Shown here one piece after another: positions 1 to 7,316 of a DNA stretch of 64,000 nucleotides (its first letter is position 1; each line of letters starts with the position of its first letter). Source of the stretch: an uncultured Prochlorococcus sp. (GTDB lineage Bacteria; Cyanobacteriota; Cyanobacteriia; PCC-6307; Cyanobiaceae); contig CACOMD010000001.1 of the NCBI GenBank assembly GCA_902628235.1, positions 124,001 to 188,000 on the forward strand. Direction: 5' to 3'. Position numbers and translations under genes: made by a program. Under the pieces are notes generated by a model. That model was given only the letters and a program-made list of their open reading frames with translations. It ran no database searches and was not told the DNA's origin.

Positions 1-81
1 CGAGTCTTGATTCGAAGCTTTCTCAAGAAACTCAACAAACTGTTTTTGCTTATCAGAAAGTTCATTATCAGGTTTATCCAT
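1..81 (-). CDS. Hypothetical protein, N-terminal part only
   Basis: A minus-strand reading frame opens with ATG at base 81 and is still open at the left edge, so only the first 27 residues (starting MDKPDNELSDKQKQ) are visible. The fragment is acidic, glutamine- and lysine-rich and looks helical, with no signal peptide or membrane span. The C-terminus lies outside the window. I do not recognise the family. It is included because the start is clean and the following gene on the same strand lies close upstream. Confidence 0.45.
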   Translation of the reverse strand, partial: MDKPDNELSDKQKQFVEFLEKASNQDS

Positions 82-153
82 TACATTACTTTATTTATTG
101 AACTATCAGCATAGTTTTAGTTTGGCATGATGTGAAGGAAATTTTTAACAACC

Positions 154-531
154 TTATGCAGAATATGTACCATCAGTTTCTCTTCTAGCTTTAGCTAATA
201 TAATTTCATCAACAACTTTTTCAATCATATATGCAGTTTTTATACCATAGCATTCCTGGTTAAGACTATTTTTGAAATCACTTTGGGAAACGTAACTATA
301 TTCACAACATTCACATTTCAAATCTATTTTTTTACCCTTATATATTTCAAGTGCCCTTTCAAAAACCCATCTCTGAAAAATAATATTTTCCCATTTATCA
401 AAATCAGACCAGACTTCAAAATCATTTTCAAAAGTAGAACTTAAATCATCCACCTCATTAAGAGAGGCTAAGAGAGAATCTTTTCTTGGATTCTGTTTTT
501 TGCCAATTAATTTTATGGAATCCTGAATCAT
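154..531 (-). CDS. Hypothetical protein, soluble, 125 aa
   Basis: Soluble-looking protein with an acidic N-terminal third (NEVDDLSSTFENDFEVW), a tryptophan-rich middle and a small cysteine cluster (LKCECCEYSY near residue 75) that could bind a metal or form disulfides. The C-terminal part is helical and charged. I recognise no known domain. It sits between two other short minus-strand genes with small gaps, consistent with a loose group of hypotheticals typical of Prochlorococcus. Function unknown. Confidence 0.6.
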   Translation of the reverse strand: MIQDSIKLIGKKQNPRKDSLLASLNEVDDLSSTFENDFEVWSDFDKWENIIFQRWVFERALEIYKGKKIDLKCECCEYSYVSQSDFKNSLNQECYGIKTAYMIEKVVDEIILAKARRETDGTYSA

Positions 532-573
532 TAGATCAAAATCTTTAATTTAGTTTCAAGAAAATAAAAAAAT

Positions 574-786
574 TTAGCAGCATGAGCAATTAATTTCCGA
601 TTCAGGATGAGCAGAGATTAATGCATCTGCGATATCTCTTAGCATATCCGCTACATATTCAGGTGGACATTGAAACTCATTAATTAAGTGGACACTTTGC
701 TTTGCCATTTCAGTATATGCAGGAAGTATTTGATTATCGATCTGTTCTTGAGTTGGTTCCCATTTTGCTTTACGAGTGTTAGTCAT
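574..786 (-). CDS. Small hypothetical protein with LRDxAD motif and C-terminal Cys pair
   Basis: A 70-residue soluble protein. The central part reads PPEYVADMLRDIADALIS and the chain ends in NCSCC, a cysteine cluster that could hold a metal. The LRDxAD stretch resembles the end of the 41-residue protein at 9023-9148, suggesting two members of one small family. No catalytic motif or membrane span is visible. Its start is followed upstream by about 600 bases without a protein gene, so it probably has its own promoter. Function unknown. Confidence 0.6.
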   Translation of the reverse strand: MTNTRKAKWEPTQEQIDNQILPAYTEMAKQSVHLINEFQCPPEYVADMLRDIADALISAHPESEINCSCC

Positions 787-1039
787 TTAATTATTGAATA
801 TTTATCACAATACTTTAATCATAAATAATAACTACATAAAATAAGCATTTTAAAAATGAATTGGAAAATATATAAAGTTACAAACCTTAGAAAAAGTTTC
901 CTTAATAGAAATAAATTTTTTGATATTCTCTGAAATAAATTAAGCAGTACTCTCTAATCCTCCAACAGAAAGGTCTTTGATGTAAATCAGCATAAACACT
1001 GATTTACTAAATAATATGCAAAGTATTAAATTGTATTCA

Positions 1040-1334
1040 TTGAGTTGGAGGCAATCTTTTTATGATTGAAAGTCCGCCTGAAATTTAGTGTATTCCCGAG
1101 AAAGGGAATATCTTGATAACTAAAGTTCATCAATTAGTCTGATAAGACTTCGTTTTATAATTACTAACGATATCAGGACAAAATACAATCGAGATTTTCC
1201 CTATGAACTTGCTTTTAAAGATCATGATTAAGTGAACTTTAAAAAGAAAAAGCAACGCTTTTAATAAGCAAATACTATTTCAAATTGATTCTAAAGAAGA
1301 GGACTGATAAAATCAGTTCTCTTTTTTTTTTTAA
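1040..1334 (+). ncRNA. Candidate structured non-coding RNA
   Basis: The 787-1400 gap holds no convincing ORF on either strand but shows several stem-loops. AGGCAATC can pair with GATT and GCCT a few bases on, TATTCCC-GAGAAA-GGGAATA is a perfect seven-pair hairpin near 1090-1110, and the stretch ends in a strong intrinsic terminator at 1299-1332. A terminator with no ORF in front of it is the main argument for an RNA gene on the plus strand. The 5' end is guessed from the first stem. I compared it from memory with RNase P RNA, tmRNA, SRP RNA and 6S RNA and saw no signature of these. It could instead be leftover sequence. Confidence 0.4.
1299..1332 (+). terminator. Intrinsic terminator
   Basis: GAGGACTGAT and ATCAGTTCTC form a ten-pair stem (one G-U) around an A-rich loop, followed by eleven T residues on the plus strand. 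It has no long T run in the minus direction, so it does not serve the minus-strand operon that ends at 1401. It probably ends the candidate RNA upstream. Confidence 0.8.
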
Positions 1335-1400
1335 AGTAAAATGTTATTTCTTCAAATTTTAATGATATAAAAATTTATATTTTTCTAACAATCTGCAAAA

Positions 1401-2588
1401 TTATGTTTTTGTCATTACTCTATTAATTTCCCAACAACTTATATCGAAACTACAATATTTATTTAAAGCTTTTTCAGCTAGACATTTACCTATTAGTGGT
1501 GCAAATTTGAATGATTGACCTGAACCTCCTGAAAAAACAGTAATATTTGGCTTAGGTTTATCAAGAATAAAATTCACATCGCTAGTCATTGTATAGGGGC
1601 TTACAAAAGTTTCATCACAGGCTATTACGCCATTTATATTATTTAAAATAAAATCATCCAGCATTTGTTTCAAAGGATCCATAAAAGGATTTTCCATTGA
1701 CTTGTTATCTATTCCAATAATATTTGGTGGGGCCCAGTCTATTCCAACTTTTATTCTTGGGATATCATTTTTATTTCTACTTAATACAGGGAAGCCGTAA
1801 TATAGTCCGCCATCATCATTCTTTGATTTTTGAAAACAAAACCATTGAGGATAACTATTTATAAATTTTTCTTCAACCAAATAATGAGCCCAAAGCATTG
1901 GCCATATTTTAATGTCAAGCTTTAATCCTATATTTTCCAATAGCTCGTTGGTCCACATACCAGAAGCTACAATTAATTGTTCAAAAGCAACAGAATTATT
2001 TTCAATAATTTCAAGTTGATTATCTTTTTCATTAATTTTTTTTATTCTGCAATCTTCAAATATTTGATTACCATTTCTTTTTATAATTTGTATCCAATTA
2101 TCGATAGCTTTATCACTTAGAATTGCACCTGCGCTTGGTTCAAATAGACCTACAAAATGGTCTTTAGGTTTAATAGGAAATCTTTTTGAGATCTTTTCTG
2201 AAGAGAGAAACTCATATGGAATGTTCTGTTCATCCATGACTTTTTGAGCTCCAGGAATAGAACCTTCAATGGTTTCTTCATCCCAAGATTCCCCATAAAA
2301 CAATAAACCATGCTCCTTCCTGAGAGGTTTATTTGATAATGATTCTTGCTTTGACCATAATTTATTTGATTCTTTTGCAAGTTTACAAAGAACAGGATCT
2401 GAGTACATTTCTCTATACATTCTTGACTCACCGAAACTACTTCCATTAGCGTTAGCAAGTTTTTGAGCTTCAAATAAAGCAATATTTTTTATTCCCATTT
2501 CACTTAGTGCGGCTGCAGCACTGAGGCCAGCCATCCCACCACCAATAATTGCTATATCTACATGTTTTGGAATACTAAGATTATTCAT
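1401..2588 (-). CDS. FAD-dependent amine oxidase, sarcosine/N-methyltryptophan oxidase-like
   Basis: A 395-residue DAO-fold flavoenzyme. The N-terminal dinucleotide site is IAIIGGGMAGLSAAAALSE. Next comes GSSFGESRMYREMYS, the counterpart of the GSSHGxSR segment of monomeric sarcosine and N-methyltryptophan oxidases. The C-terminal FAD site is GGSGQSFKFAPLIG. The family normally oxidises a secondary or N-methyl amino acid with O2, giving H2O2. The covalent-flavin cysteine expected before YTMT appears to be replaced (VSPYTMT), so FAD may be bound non-covalently. The start ATG shares one base with the stop of the dehydrogenase gene, so it is the third gene of an operon. The true substrate is not evident. 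Confidence 0.8.
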   Translation of the reverse strand: MNNLSIPKHVDIAIIGGGMAGLSAAAALSEMGIKNIALFEAQKLANANGSSFGESRMYREMYSDPVLCKLAKESNKLWSKQESLSNKPLRKEHGLLFYGESWDEETIEGSIPGAQKVMDEQNIPYEFLSSEKISKRFPIKPKDHFVGLFEPSAGAILSDKAIDNWIQIIKRNGNQIFEDCRIKKINEKDNQLEIIENNSVAFEQLIVASGMWTNELLENIGLKLDIKIWPMLWAHYLVEEKFINSYPQWFCFQKSKNDDGGLYYGFPVLSRNKNDIPRIKVGIDWAPPNIIGIDNKSMENPFMDPLKQMLDDFILNNINGVIACDETFVSPYTMTSDVNFILDKPKPNITVFSGGSGQSFKFAPLIGKCLAEKALNKYCSFDISCWEINRVMTKT

Positions 2589-3637
2589 TAATTGAAAAAT
2601 GACTTACCTATTATTTCTTGTCTATCATTTTGCATTAGACTTAAAATTTCTTTAGATTCTAAACCACTTTGTTCAAGAGATAAATAGGTAAAACATTTCT
2701 TTCTAACTTCCTCTTGCACGAAATTATAAACTTTTTCAGGAGAGGTTCTAGTCCATGCATCAGGGGCATATTTCTCAATAGAGTCAGCAATTACTGCACC
2801 TGCATTAACAAGTGGATCAGGAATTATAACAACATTTGAATCTGTAAGTTTTGCAGGAATTACATCATTACTAAAAGGTCCATTAGCGGCTGAAATAATC
2901 GCTTTGGTTTTAAGAAGGAATTGAGCAATATTTGTACTTATAAGACCTGAAATAGAGCATGGAAATATTACATCAAAATTCTTTCGATACCAATTCTTAT
3001 CATTTCCAAGTGATATTACTCCAGGTATATTTGTCCTTTCAGTATCAATATCAACTACAAAAGTTTTTATTTTTCTTTTAACAAGTTCTGAAGCAACAAT
3101 TCGTCCAACCGATCCGCATCCATGAACCAGAACTCCATCGGTGAAATCTTGCGAAAAACATTTTTGAAATGCTTCAAACGCTCCAATAACACCCATACCA
3201 GTTGCTGTACTCGCATCAACCCTACTATTAATAGCTGCTAAAACATGAGGAGTTAGTTTAAATAATTTCTCCATATCATTTATATTCGTATTCAAATCAC
3301 ATCCTGTAATCATCTTCCCCTGAAGATTTTCAAGAAGTTTAGATGTTATAGATATAAGTTTATCTTTGACGGAAGAAATATCCGCAGATCTAGCAACAAC
3401 TTTTCCACCCGAAAAACCAGTAGCGTAAATGCTATGCTTACTCTTCATGAGATTTGCTAATTTAAAACCATCCTGGATACATTCCATATCTGTTTCATAA
3501 TTAAGAAGTCTTAATCCTCCATTAGCCGGATGATCTTCAAGATTATTTTCTGCCACTATAAAAATAGATAATTCCTCACTGATATATTCGGCAAGTATAC
3601 CAACTTCACTTTTCTGTTGAGTCTGTAAATTAACCAT
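2588..3637 (-). CDS. Glu/Leu/Phe/Val-type amino acid dehydrogenase
   Basis: An NAD(P)-dependent oxidative deaminase of the ELFV family, about 349 residues. In order it shows the substrate-domain lysines (MKSKHS and SGGKVV), the TGCDLNTNINDMEKL stretch, the DASTATGMGVIGAFEA hinge and a Rossmann site VHGCGSVGRIVASEL. It best resembles leucine/phenylalanine dehydrogenases of this size. The ORF track starts 16 codons earlier, inside the upstream methyltransferase. I prefer the internal ATG (MVNLQTQQ) because it gives the one-base TAATG overlap seen at the other junction of the operon. It would interconvert an amino acid and its 2-oxo acid. The amino acid is unknown. Confidence 0.8.
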   Translation of the reverse strand: MVNLQTQQKSEVGILAEYISEELSIFIVAENNLEDHPANGGLRLLNYETDMECIQDGFKLANLMKSKHSIYATGFSGGKVVARSADISSVKDKLISITSKLLENLQGKMITGCDLNTNINDMEKLFKLTPHVLAAINSRVDASTATGMGVIGAFEAFQKCFSQDFTDGVLVHGCGSVGRIVASELVKRKIKTFVVDIDTERTNIPGVISLGNDKNWYRKNFDVIFPCSISGLISTNIAQFLLKTKAIISAANGPFSNDVIPAKLTDSNVVIIPDPLVNAGAVIADSIEKYAPDAWTRTSPEKVYNFVQEEVRKKCFTYLSLEQSGLESKEILSLMQNDRQEIIGKSFFN

Positions 3638-4689
3638 TAAACTCTCTCCATCATTAGGTGATGTTCTACATAATCGAGACTCCAATTTTCAGGATCGTTA
3701 CTAATTCTTTTTGTTAAGCGATGAAAAAGTGTATCAACTGGATTTAAGTTTGTATGACTATTTTTATCCAAAGCAGAAACAAAGCTATGCCTACTCCAGC
3801 TTCTTATCGTTTCCATTAATCCAATTGCGAACTCTTCCGTATTTTTATTTTCTTTCCACTTTTTCTTATATGGGCAATCTACATATACGGTTCTTTCCTT
3901 AATTAGTCTTAAACCTTTTTTATATGCTGAAGAATCCTTATTAATTAAAGGTGAAATAAATTCTTCTGGAGACTTATAAAAATTCTGGATGGTACCTTTT
4001 TGATACTCAGCTTCTGTAATGAGTTTTTCTTCTAATAACTCTTTCCAAATAGAATGAATTTCATCATGAACATTCACTGTCTTACCACCATTATTTCCTA
4101 AATATCTATTTTCATTATCTCTAGATAAATTAACTGTAAGTAGTTTGCCACCAATTTTAAGCTCTTTACTTCTAATATCTAGGATTTGATTCCAGTCAAA
4201 TAATGCTTGCTTCAAAAAATCATTTCTTGCTGTTTGATTACTTGAAGCAAGTACATGCGTATGATCATTAAGATTTTCAACCTTTTTATTAAGCCAATGC
4301 ATAGCAGTAGCTGAGAATCCAAAATCTATAAATTCAGAAGGAACAAGCTGATCATAAAAACTACCTGCACATAAAAAAGTCTTTACTAATTTATTATTAT
4401 TAGATTGGATTGATAAATTATTAATTAAAGCCTGATTATCATTTGAATAAAGATCATTTCCTATCAAAGTAATCTCAGTAGATTTATTATTTTCTTGTAT
4501 ATTATTTATTATCTTCCCCCAAAATTCAGAAGCCGTGCCACCATCGGCAGCGCCATAATCCATTAAAAATACATTTTCACTTATATCTATATCAGAAATA
4601 CATTCTGCACCCCAGTCACTTGCAAGATCAATACAGAGCTTAGCACCAGCTGTCTGCTCGCTGTAGCCCTTGGTCATTGCTATAGCCAT
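3637..4689 (-). CDS. SABATH-family SAM-dependent carboxyl methyltransferase
   Basis: A 350-residue methyltransferase with the SABATH hallmarks: an N-terminal MTKGYSEQTAGA segment for SAM and substrate binding, MDYGAADGGTASEFW as the SAM-binding loop, CAGSFYDQLVPSEF, then SATAMHWLNK and DWNQILDIRSKELKIGG. Plant members methylate the carboxyl group of salicylate, jasmonate or indole acetate, and bacterial members are less common. Here it is the first gene of a three-gene operon with an amino acid dehydrogenase and an amine oxidase, so the substrate is probably an amino-acid-derived acid. That is inference. The first codon could be either of two nearby ATGs (MAIAM). Confidence 0.82.
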   Translation of the reverse strand: MAIAMTKGYSEQTAGAKLCIDLASDWGAECISDIDISENVFLMDYGAADGGTASEFWGKIINNIQENNKSTEITLIGNDLYSNDNQALINNLSIQSNNNKLVKTFLCAGSFYDQLVPSEFIDFGFSATAMHWLNKKVENLNDHTHVLASSNQTARNDFLKQALFDWNQILDIRSKELKIGGKLLTVNLSRDNENRYLGNNGGKTVNVHDEIHSIWKELLEEKLITEAEYQKGTIQNFYKSPEEFISPLINKDSSAYKKGLRLIKERTVYVDCPYKKKWKENKNTEEFAIGLMETIRSWSRHSFVSALDKNSHTNLNPVDTLFHRLTKRISNDPENWSLDYVEHHLMMERV

Positions 4690-4857
4690 AAAATATTAAG
4701 AAATTATTAAGACAGCTCAATCCTACATGGTTAATTTTGTTTCTGCGGTTATTTTCTAAAATGACGTTTAATAAGGCACATTTAATTAGATCATATTCTC
4801 ATATTATTTCCTATGAAAAAATTTTTTGAATTTCAAGTTTGCTGGAACAACAAAAAT

Positions 4858-5010
4858 TTACCAATCAGGATATTTAAAATCATCGCCAATAGGCTCTTCG
4901 TAGAAATCGCCTGATTTAAGCCCTTTTTTGTAGATATTTATCGCTTTTTGATAAGTTGCGACTGAAGGGATTATATCTCCTACATATACTGGGTTATCAT
5001 TGATATTCAT
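4858..5010 (-). CDS. Small hypothetical protein, 50 aa
   Basis: An uninterrupted frame missing from the ORF track, starting MNINDNPVYVGDIIPSV and ending in an acidic, aromatic tail (FYEEPIGDDFKYPDW). The composition, with many D, E, Y and P residues, is protein-like, and the stop follows the tail directly. No membrane span or known domain. It stands alone between the methyltransferase operon and the next small gene. Function unknown. Confidence 0.6.
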   Translation of the reverse strand: MNINDNPVYVGDIIPSVATYQKAINIYKKGLKSGDFYEEPIGDDFKYPDW

Positions 5011-5123
5011 CAGTATAAAATTCAATTTAAGTTTTTAACATTTTAAAGCCTAAATTCACAGTTGCGGTTTTTTTATTTATCAAAAAATTATTTTTCTTAA
5101 GATTAGTTATTAATGGAAATAAT

Positions 5124-5339
5124 TTATTTACGAAGAGGTGATCCTCCTTTTCCAAAAAGTAATTTTAATATTTGTTTAAAAATACTCGAATCAATTTTCT
5201 CATAATTTTCATTTTTAGATAAATGTGAAAGATCCCTATAAAATTTTCTTGTCACTTTATCTTCTTCTTCTGAGGGCCAAAGTAATTCTGAACCTTCATC
5301 AAATTCTTCTTTATATCTTTCTTTAGACTTTCCCATCAT
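5124..5339 (-). CDS. Small hypothetical charged protein, 71 aa
   Basis: A soluble protein, acidic in the N-terminal half (KEEFDEGSELLWPSEEEDK) and basic at the C-terminus (LLFGKGGSPLRK). No transmembrane segment and no recognised domain. Two adjacent ATGs are possible starts. It lies just downstream of the CrcB pair on the same strand, separated by about 50 AT-rich bases, and could be cotranscribed. Function unknown. Confidence 0.55.
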   Translation of the reverse strand: MMGKSKERYKEEFDEGSELLWPSEEEDKVTRKFYRDLSHLSKNENYEKIDSSIFKQILKLLFGKGGSPLRK

Positions 5340-5392
5340 TTATTAATAAATTGATGTAGTTAAATAAATATAATACTACTTTCAAGTTTTTA

Positions 5393-5749
5393 TTAATTTA
5401 GTTTTACATTTCTTTTATTTTTTAATTTTCTTAGATTATCTGATAATGAGTATCCAAAATACATTGCAAAGTATCCAATCACTAAAAATAAACTTACCCT
5501 TAAAAAAAATAATGAATATAAACCTTTATTCAAAATATTTAATAAATCTAAAATCCATCCACTAAAAGTAGTTAGAGATCCACAAAAACTAAAGCAAAGA
5601 AATAATTTGATTTTTTTCGAAACATGAAGATTATTTATAAATCCAAAGATGAAGCATCCTAGAATATTTACAAAAAAAATATTGTTAATCTTCCACCGAA
5701 TTAAAGAACCTAAAATAGAACCTACTGAAATAACAAAAAGCTCAAACAT
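5393..5749 (-). CDS. crcB: CrcB/Fluc fluoride channel subunit (second of pair)
   Basis: A 118-residue membrane protein with four predicted spans. It carries the Fluc signatures: GSILGSLIRW in the first helix, NILGCFIFGF in the second and CGSLTTFSGW in the third helix break, where Fluc proteins bind Na+ and line the fluoride pore. The family exports toxic fluoride from the cytoplasm as dual-topology dimers. It begins immediately after the stop of the upstream crcB with no intervening base. Paired genes of this kind usually encode two oppositely inserted subunits of a heterodimer, which I infer here. Confidence 0.85.
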   Translation of the reverse strand: MFELFVISVGSILGSLIRWKINNIFFVNILGCFIFGFINNLHVSKKIKLFLCFSFCGSLTTFSGWILDLLNILNKGLYSLFFLRVSLFLVIGYFAMYFGYSLSDNLRKLKNKRNVKLN

Positions 5750-6175
5750 CTAAAAATTAACCACTAATAATCCAAGAGAAATTGATAACAATCCTAAAAA
5801 TAAAGATAAAAAAATAATGATTAAAATATCTTTATATTTTCTTTTAATTGATAATTTGAATAAATCATTAATAAATGAGGAAAATGTACTTAAGCTTCCA
5901 GCAAATCCAAAAAGAAATAAAACAACTAATTCTCTATAAATTTTCATATCACTTTTATTATTTAATGATAATGAGGCACCCAAAATTACTGAAGCAATTA
6001 AATTTACCAGTAGCAATCTCCTACTCTTACTTAACTTTATTGAACAAAATTTAGTTATCAAGCAATATCTTAAATTTGCGCCTAGCAATGATCCAGTTGA
6101 AATTGCAGAAAAATCAATTAAAGGAGAAATATTCATTAATTTTTTAAATATTTTATGATTTAAAACTAAATTCAA
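5750..6175 (-). CDS. crcB: CrcB/Fluc fluoride channel subunit (first of pair)
   Basis: A 141-residue protein with four hydrophobic segments and the Fluc motifs STGSLLGANLRY, NLIASVILGAS and GFAGSLSTFSSF. It is longer than its partner because of an N-terminal extension (MNLVLNHKIFKKLMN). Its TAG stop abuts the ATG of the second crcB, so the two are translationally coupled and should be made together. No fluoride riboswitch could be recognised in the short gap upstream. Confidence in the family is high; the heterodimer model is inference. Confidence 0.85.
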   Translation of the reverse strand: MNLVLNHKIFKKLMNISPLIDFSAISTGSLLGANLRYCLITKFCSIKLSKSRRLLLVNLIASVILGASLSLNNKSDMKIYRELVVLFLFGFAGSLSTFSSFINDLFKLSIKRKYKDILIIIFLSLFLGLLSISLGLLVVNF

Positions 6176-6220
6176 TATTTTTGAAAATAATAATTTTTAT
6201 TATTTCTTGTAAATAACCAT

Positions 6221-6604
6221 TCATTTCTTATCAAACAGTTGAAAAAAATCATTTGAATTCATATCAGGATAACTTTTATCTTTAACAGCATTTATTGCTT
6301 TTGAATAATATCTATATTTCATTTGATAATCACATAACAAAATAACTATCCTCCAATATTTAATGAGAAATCTATGATTTATTTCTTTAAATTTATATAG
6401 GTCTCTTTCTTTTAGCTCAGATTTATTATTTAAATATTTTTTTTCTATCCAATTAAACATATCTTTAGCTTTACCATTAATTTTCCCATTTTTAATCCAT
6501 TTTTTAATATATAATTCATCTCCTTCTTCAACAATCAGGCATTTCTCAGGAGAGGGTAGGGAAAGTGTATGAAACTTCTCTATAAAATTTTCAATAAGCT
6601 TCAT
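6221..6604 (-). CDS. Hypothetical protein, basic, 127 aa
   Basis: A soluble, lysine- and tyrosine-rich protein (for example KYWRIVILLCDYQMKYRYYSK) with predicted helices throughout and no signal peptide. It ends SYPDMNSNDFFQLFDKK. I recognise no domain. It lies upstream of crcB on the same strand, but a 45-base AT-rich gap gives no strong sign of coupling. Function unknown. Confidence 0.6.
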   Translation of the reverse strand: MKLIENFIEKFHTLSLPSPEKCLIVEEGDELYIKKWIKNGKINGKAKDMFNWIEKKYLNNKSELKERDLYKFKEINHRFLIKYWRIVILLCDYQMKYRYYSKAINAVKDKSYPDMNSNDFFQLFDKK

Positions 6605-6671
6605 ATCAATTATTATTTCTTTAATTTTACTTAAAATTTATGCAAAAATTGGATATTAAAATCAATACTTT

Positions 6672-7043
6672 CTATTGCGAATATATTATTAAAACTTCAT
6701 TTATAGGTAAGTTAGTTTTTATTAGCTTACTAAATACTGCCCATTCTTTTATTTCATCTTCTGAAAGTTTATAAAATCTTTTTGAAAAACATTTATTCAA
6801 CGCCTTTGGTTTAACTTTAAAAAGCTCCTCAATATCTTGGGCACTATAAATATCATTCAGATCACAAAAATTCCAATTTTGCTTTTCTTCATCGGGAAGT
6901 ATTTCATAAATTGATTCTGGTACTATTACTTCTTCAGTCCAATCTTCTGAATAAATTTTTTTATCAACTTTAAGTTGATCAGTCATTCTCCTATTAACTA
7001 ACTTCAGCCATTCGCAAAAATCTTTTATTTCAACTTCATTCAT
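6672..7043 (-). CDS. Hypothetical protein, soluble, 123 aa
   Basis: An acidic helical protein beginning MNEVEIKDFCEWLKLVNRRM, with a tryptophan-containing middle (EKQNWNFCDLNDIYSAQDIEELF) and a hydrophobic C-terminus. No motif I recognise. The gene is followed on the same strand by the 127-residue hypothetical after about 70 bases and is preceded by a short membrane-protein gene only 15 bases upstream, so the three may be one transcript. Function unknown. Confidence 0.6.
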   Translation of the reverse strand: MNEVEIKDFCEWLKLVNRRMTDQLKVDKKIYSEDWTEEVIVPESIYEILPDEEKQNWNFCDLNDIYSAQDIEELFKVKPKALNKCFSKRFYKLSEDEIKEWAVFSKLIKTNLPINEVLIIYSQ

Positions 7044-7058
7044 CTTTATTATCGATTT

Positions 7059-7163
7059 TTAATCATTTTTTAAACCAACTCCAAGCCTCAAAGCGAGTGT
7101 CCCAGCAAAAATTACTATCAGTAAAGCAGTCGCCATCAGGATTAGTTGTTGAGAATTTTCCAT
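7059..7163 (-). CDS. Small single-span membrane protein, 34 aa
   Basis: Not in the ORF track. The frame begins MENSQQLILMATALL and ends GTLALRLGVGLKND, a single hydrophobic helix with a basic end. Size and layout match the tiny subunits of cyanobacterial photosystems. The tail faintly resembles the FLAFRLxxxLYK end of PsaM, but I cannot assign it. It stops just before the start of the 123-residue hypothetical on the same strand. Confidence 0.5.
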   Translation of the reverse strand: MENSQQLILMATALLIVIFAGTLALRLGVGLKND

Positions 7164-7316
7164 TAAATTATTTTTATCTGATAAATAATATAACTTAAAT
7201 ATATTAGTAAGTATTTATAAAACTATTAAAAAGTAATATTTATGTCTCTTGCATTGTTATTAAATTATTAGATACAGATAAAAGTTGAGATATATTTATT
7301 ATGTTGTTTATATTCT

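Noticed and set aside
1040-1334. Permuted tmRNA or RNase P RNA
   Set aside because: No T-loop-like GTTCAAATC, no tag-peptide frame and no conserved RNase P core strings; only GAAAGTCCG is shared, which is too little.
2150-2482. Minus-strand 110-residue ORF inside the flavoenzyme gene
   Set aside because: Out-of-frame shadow; the flavoenzyme frame carries all the motifs.
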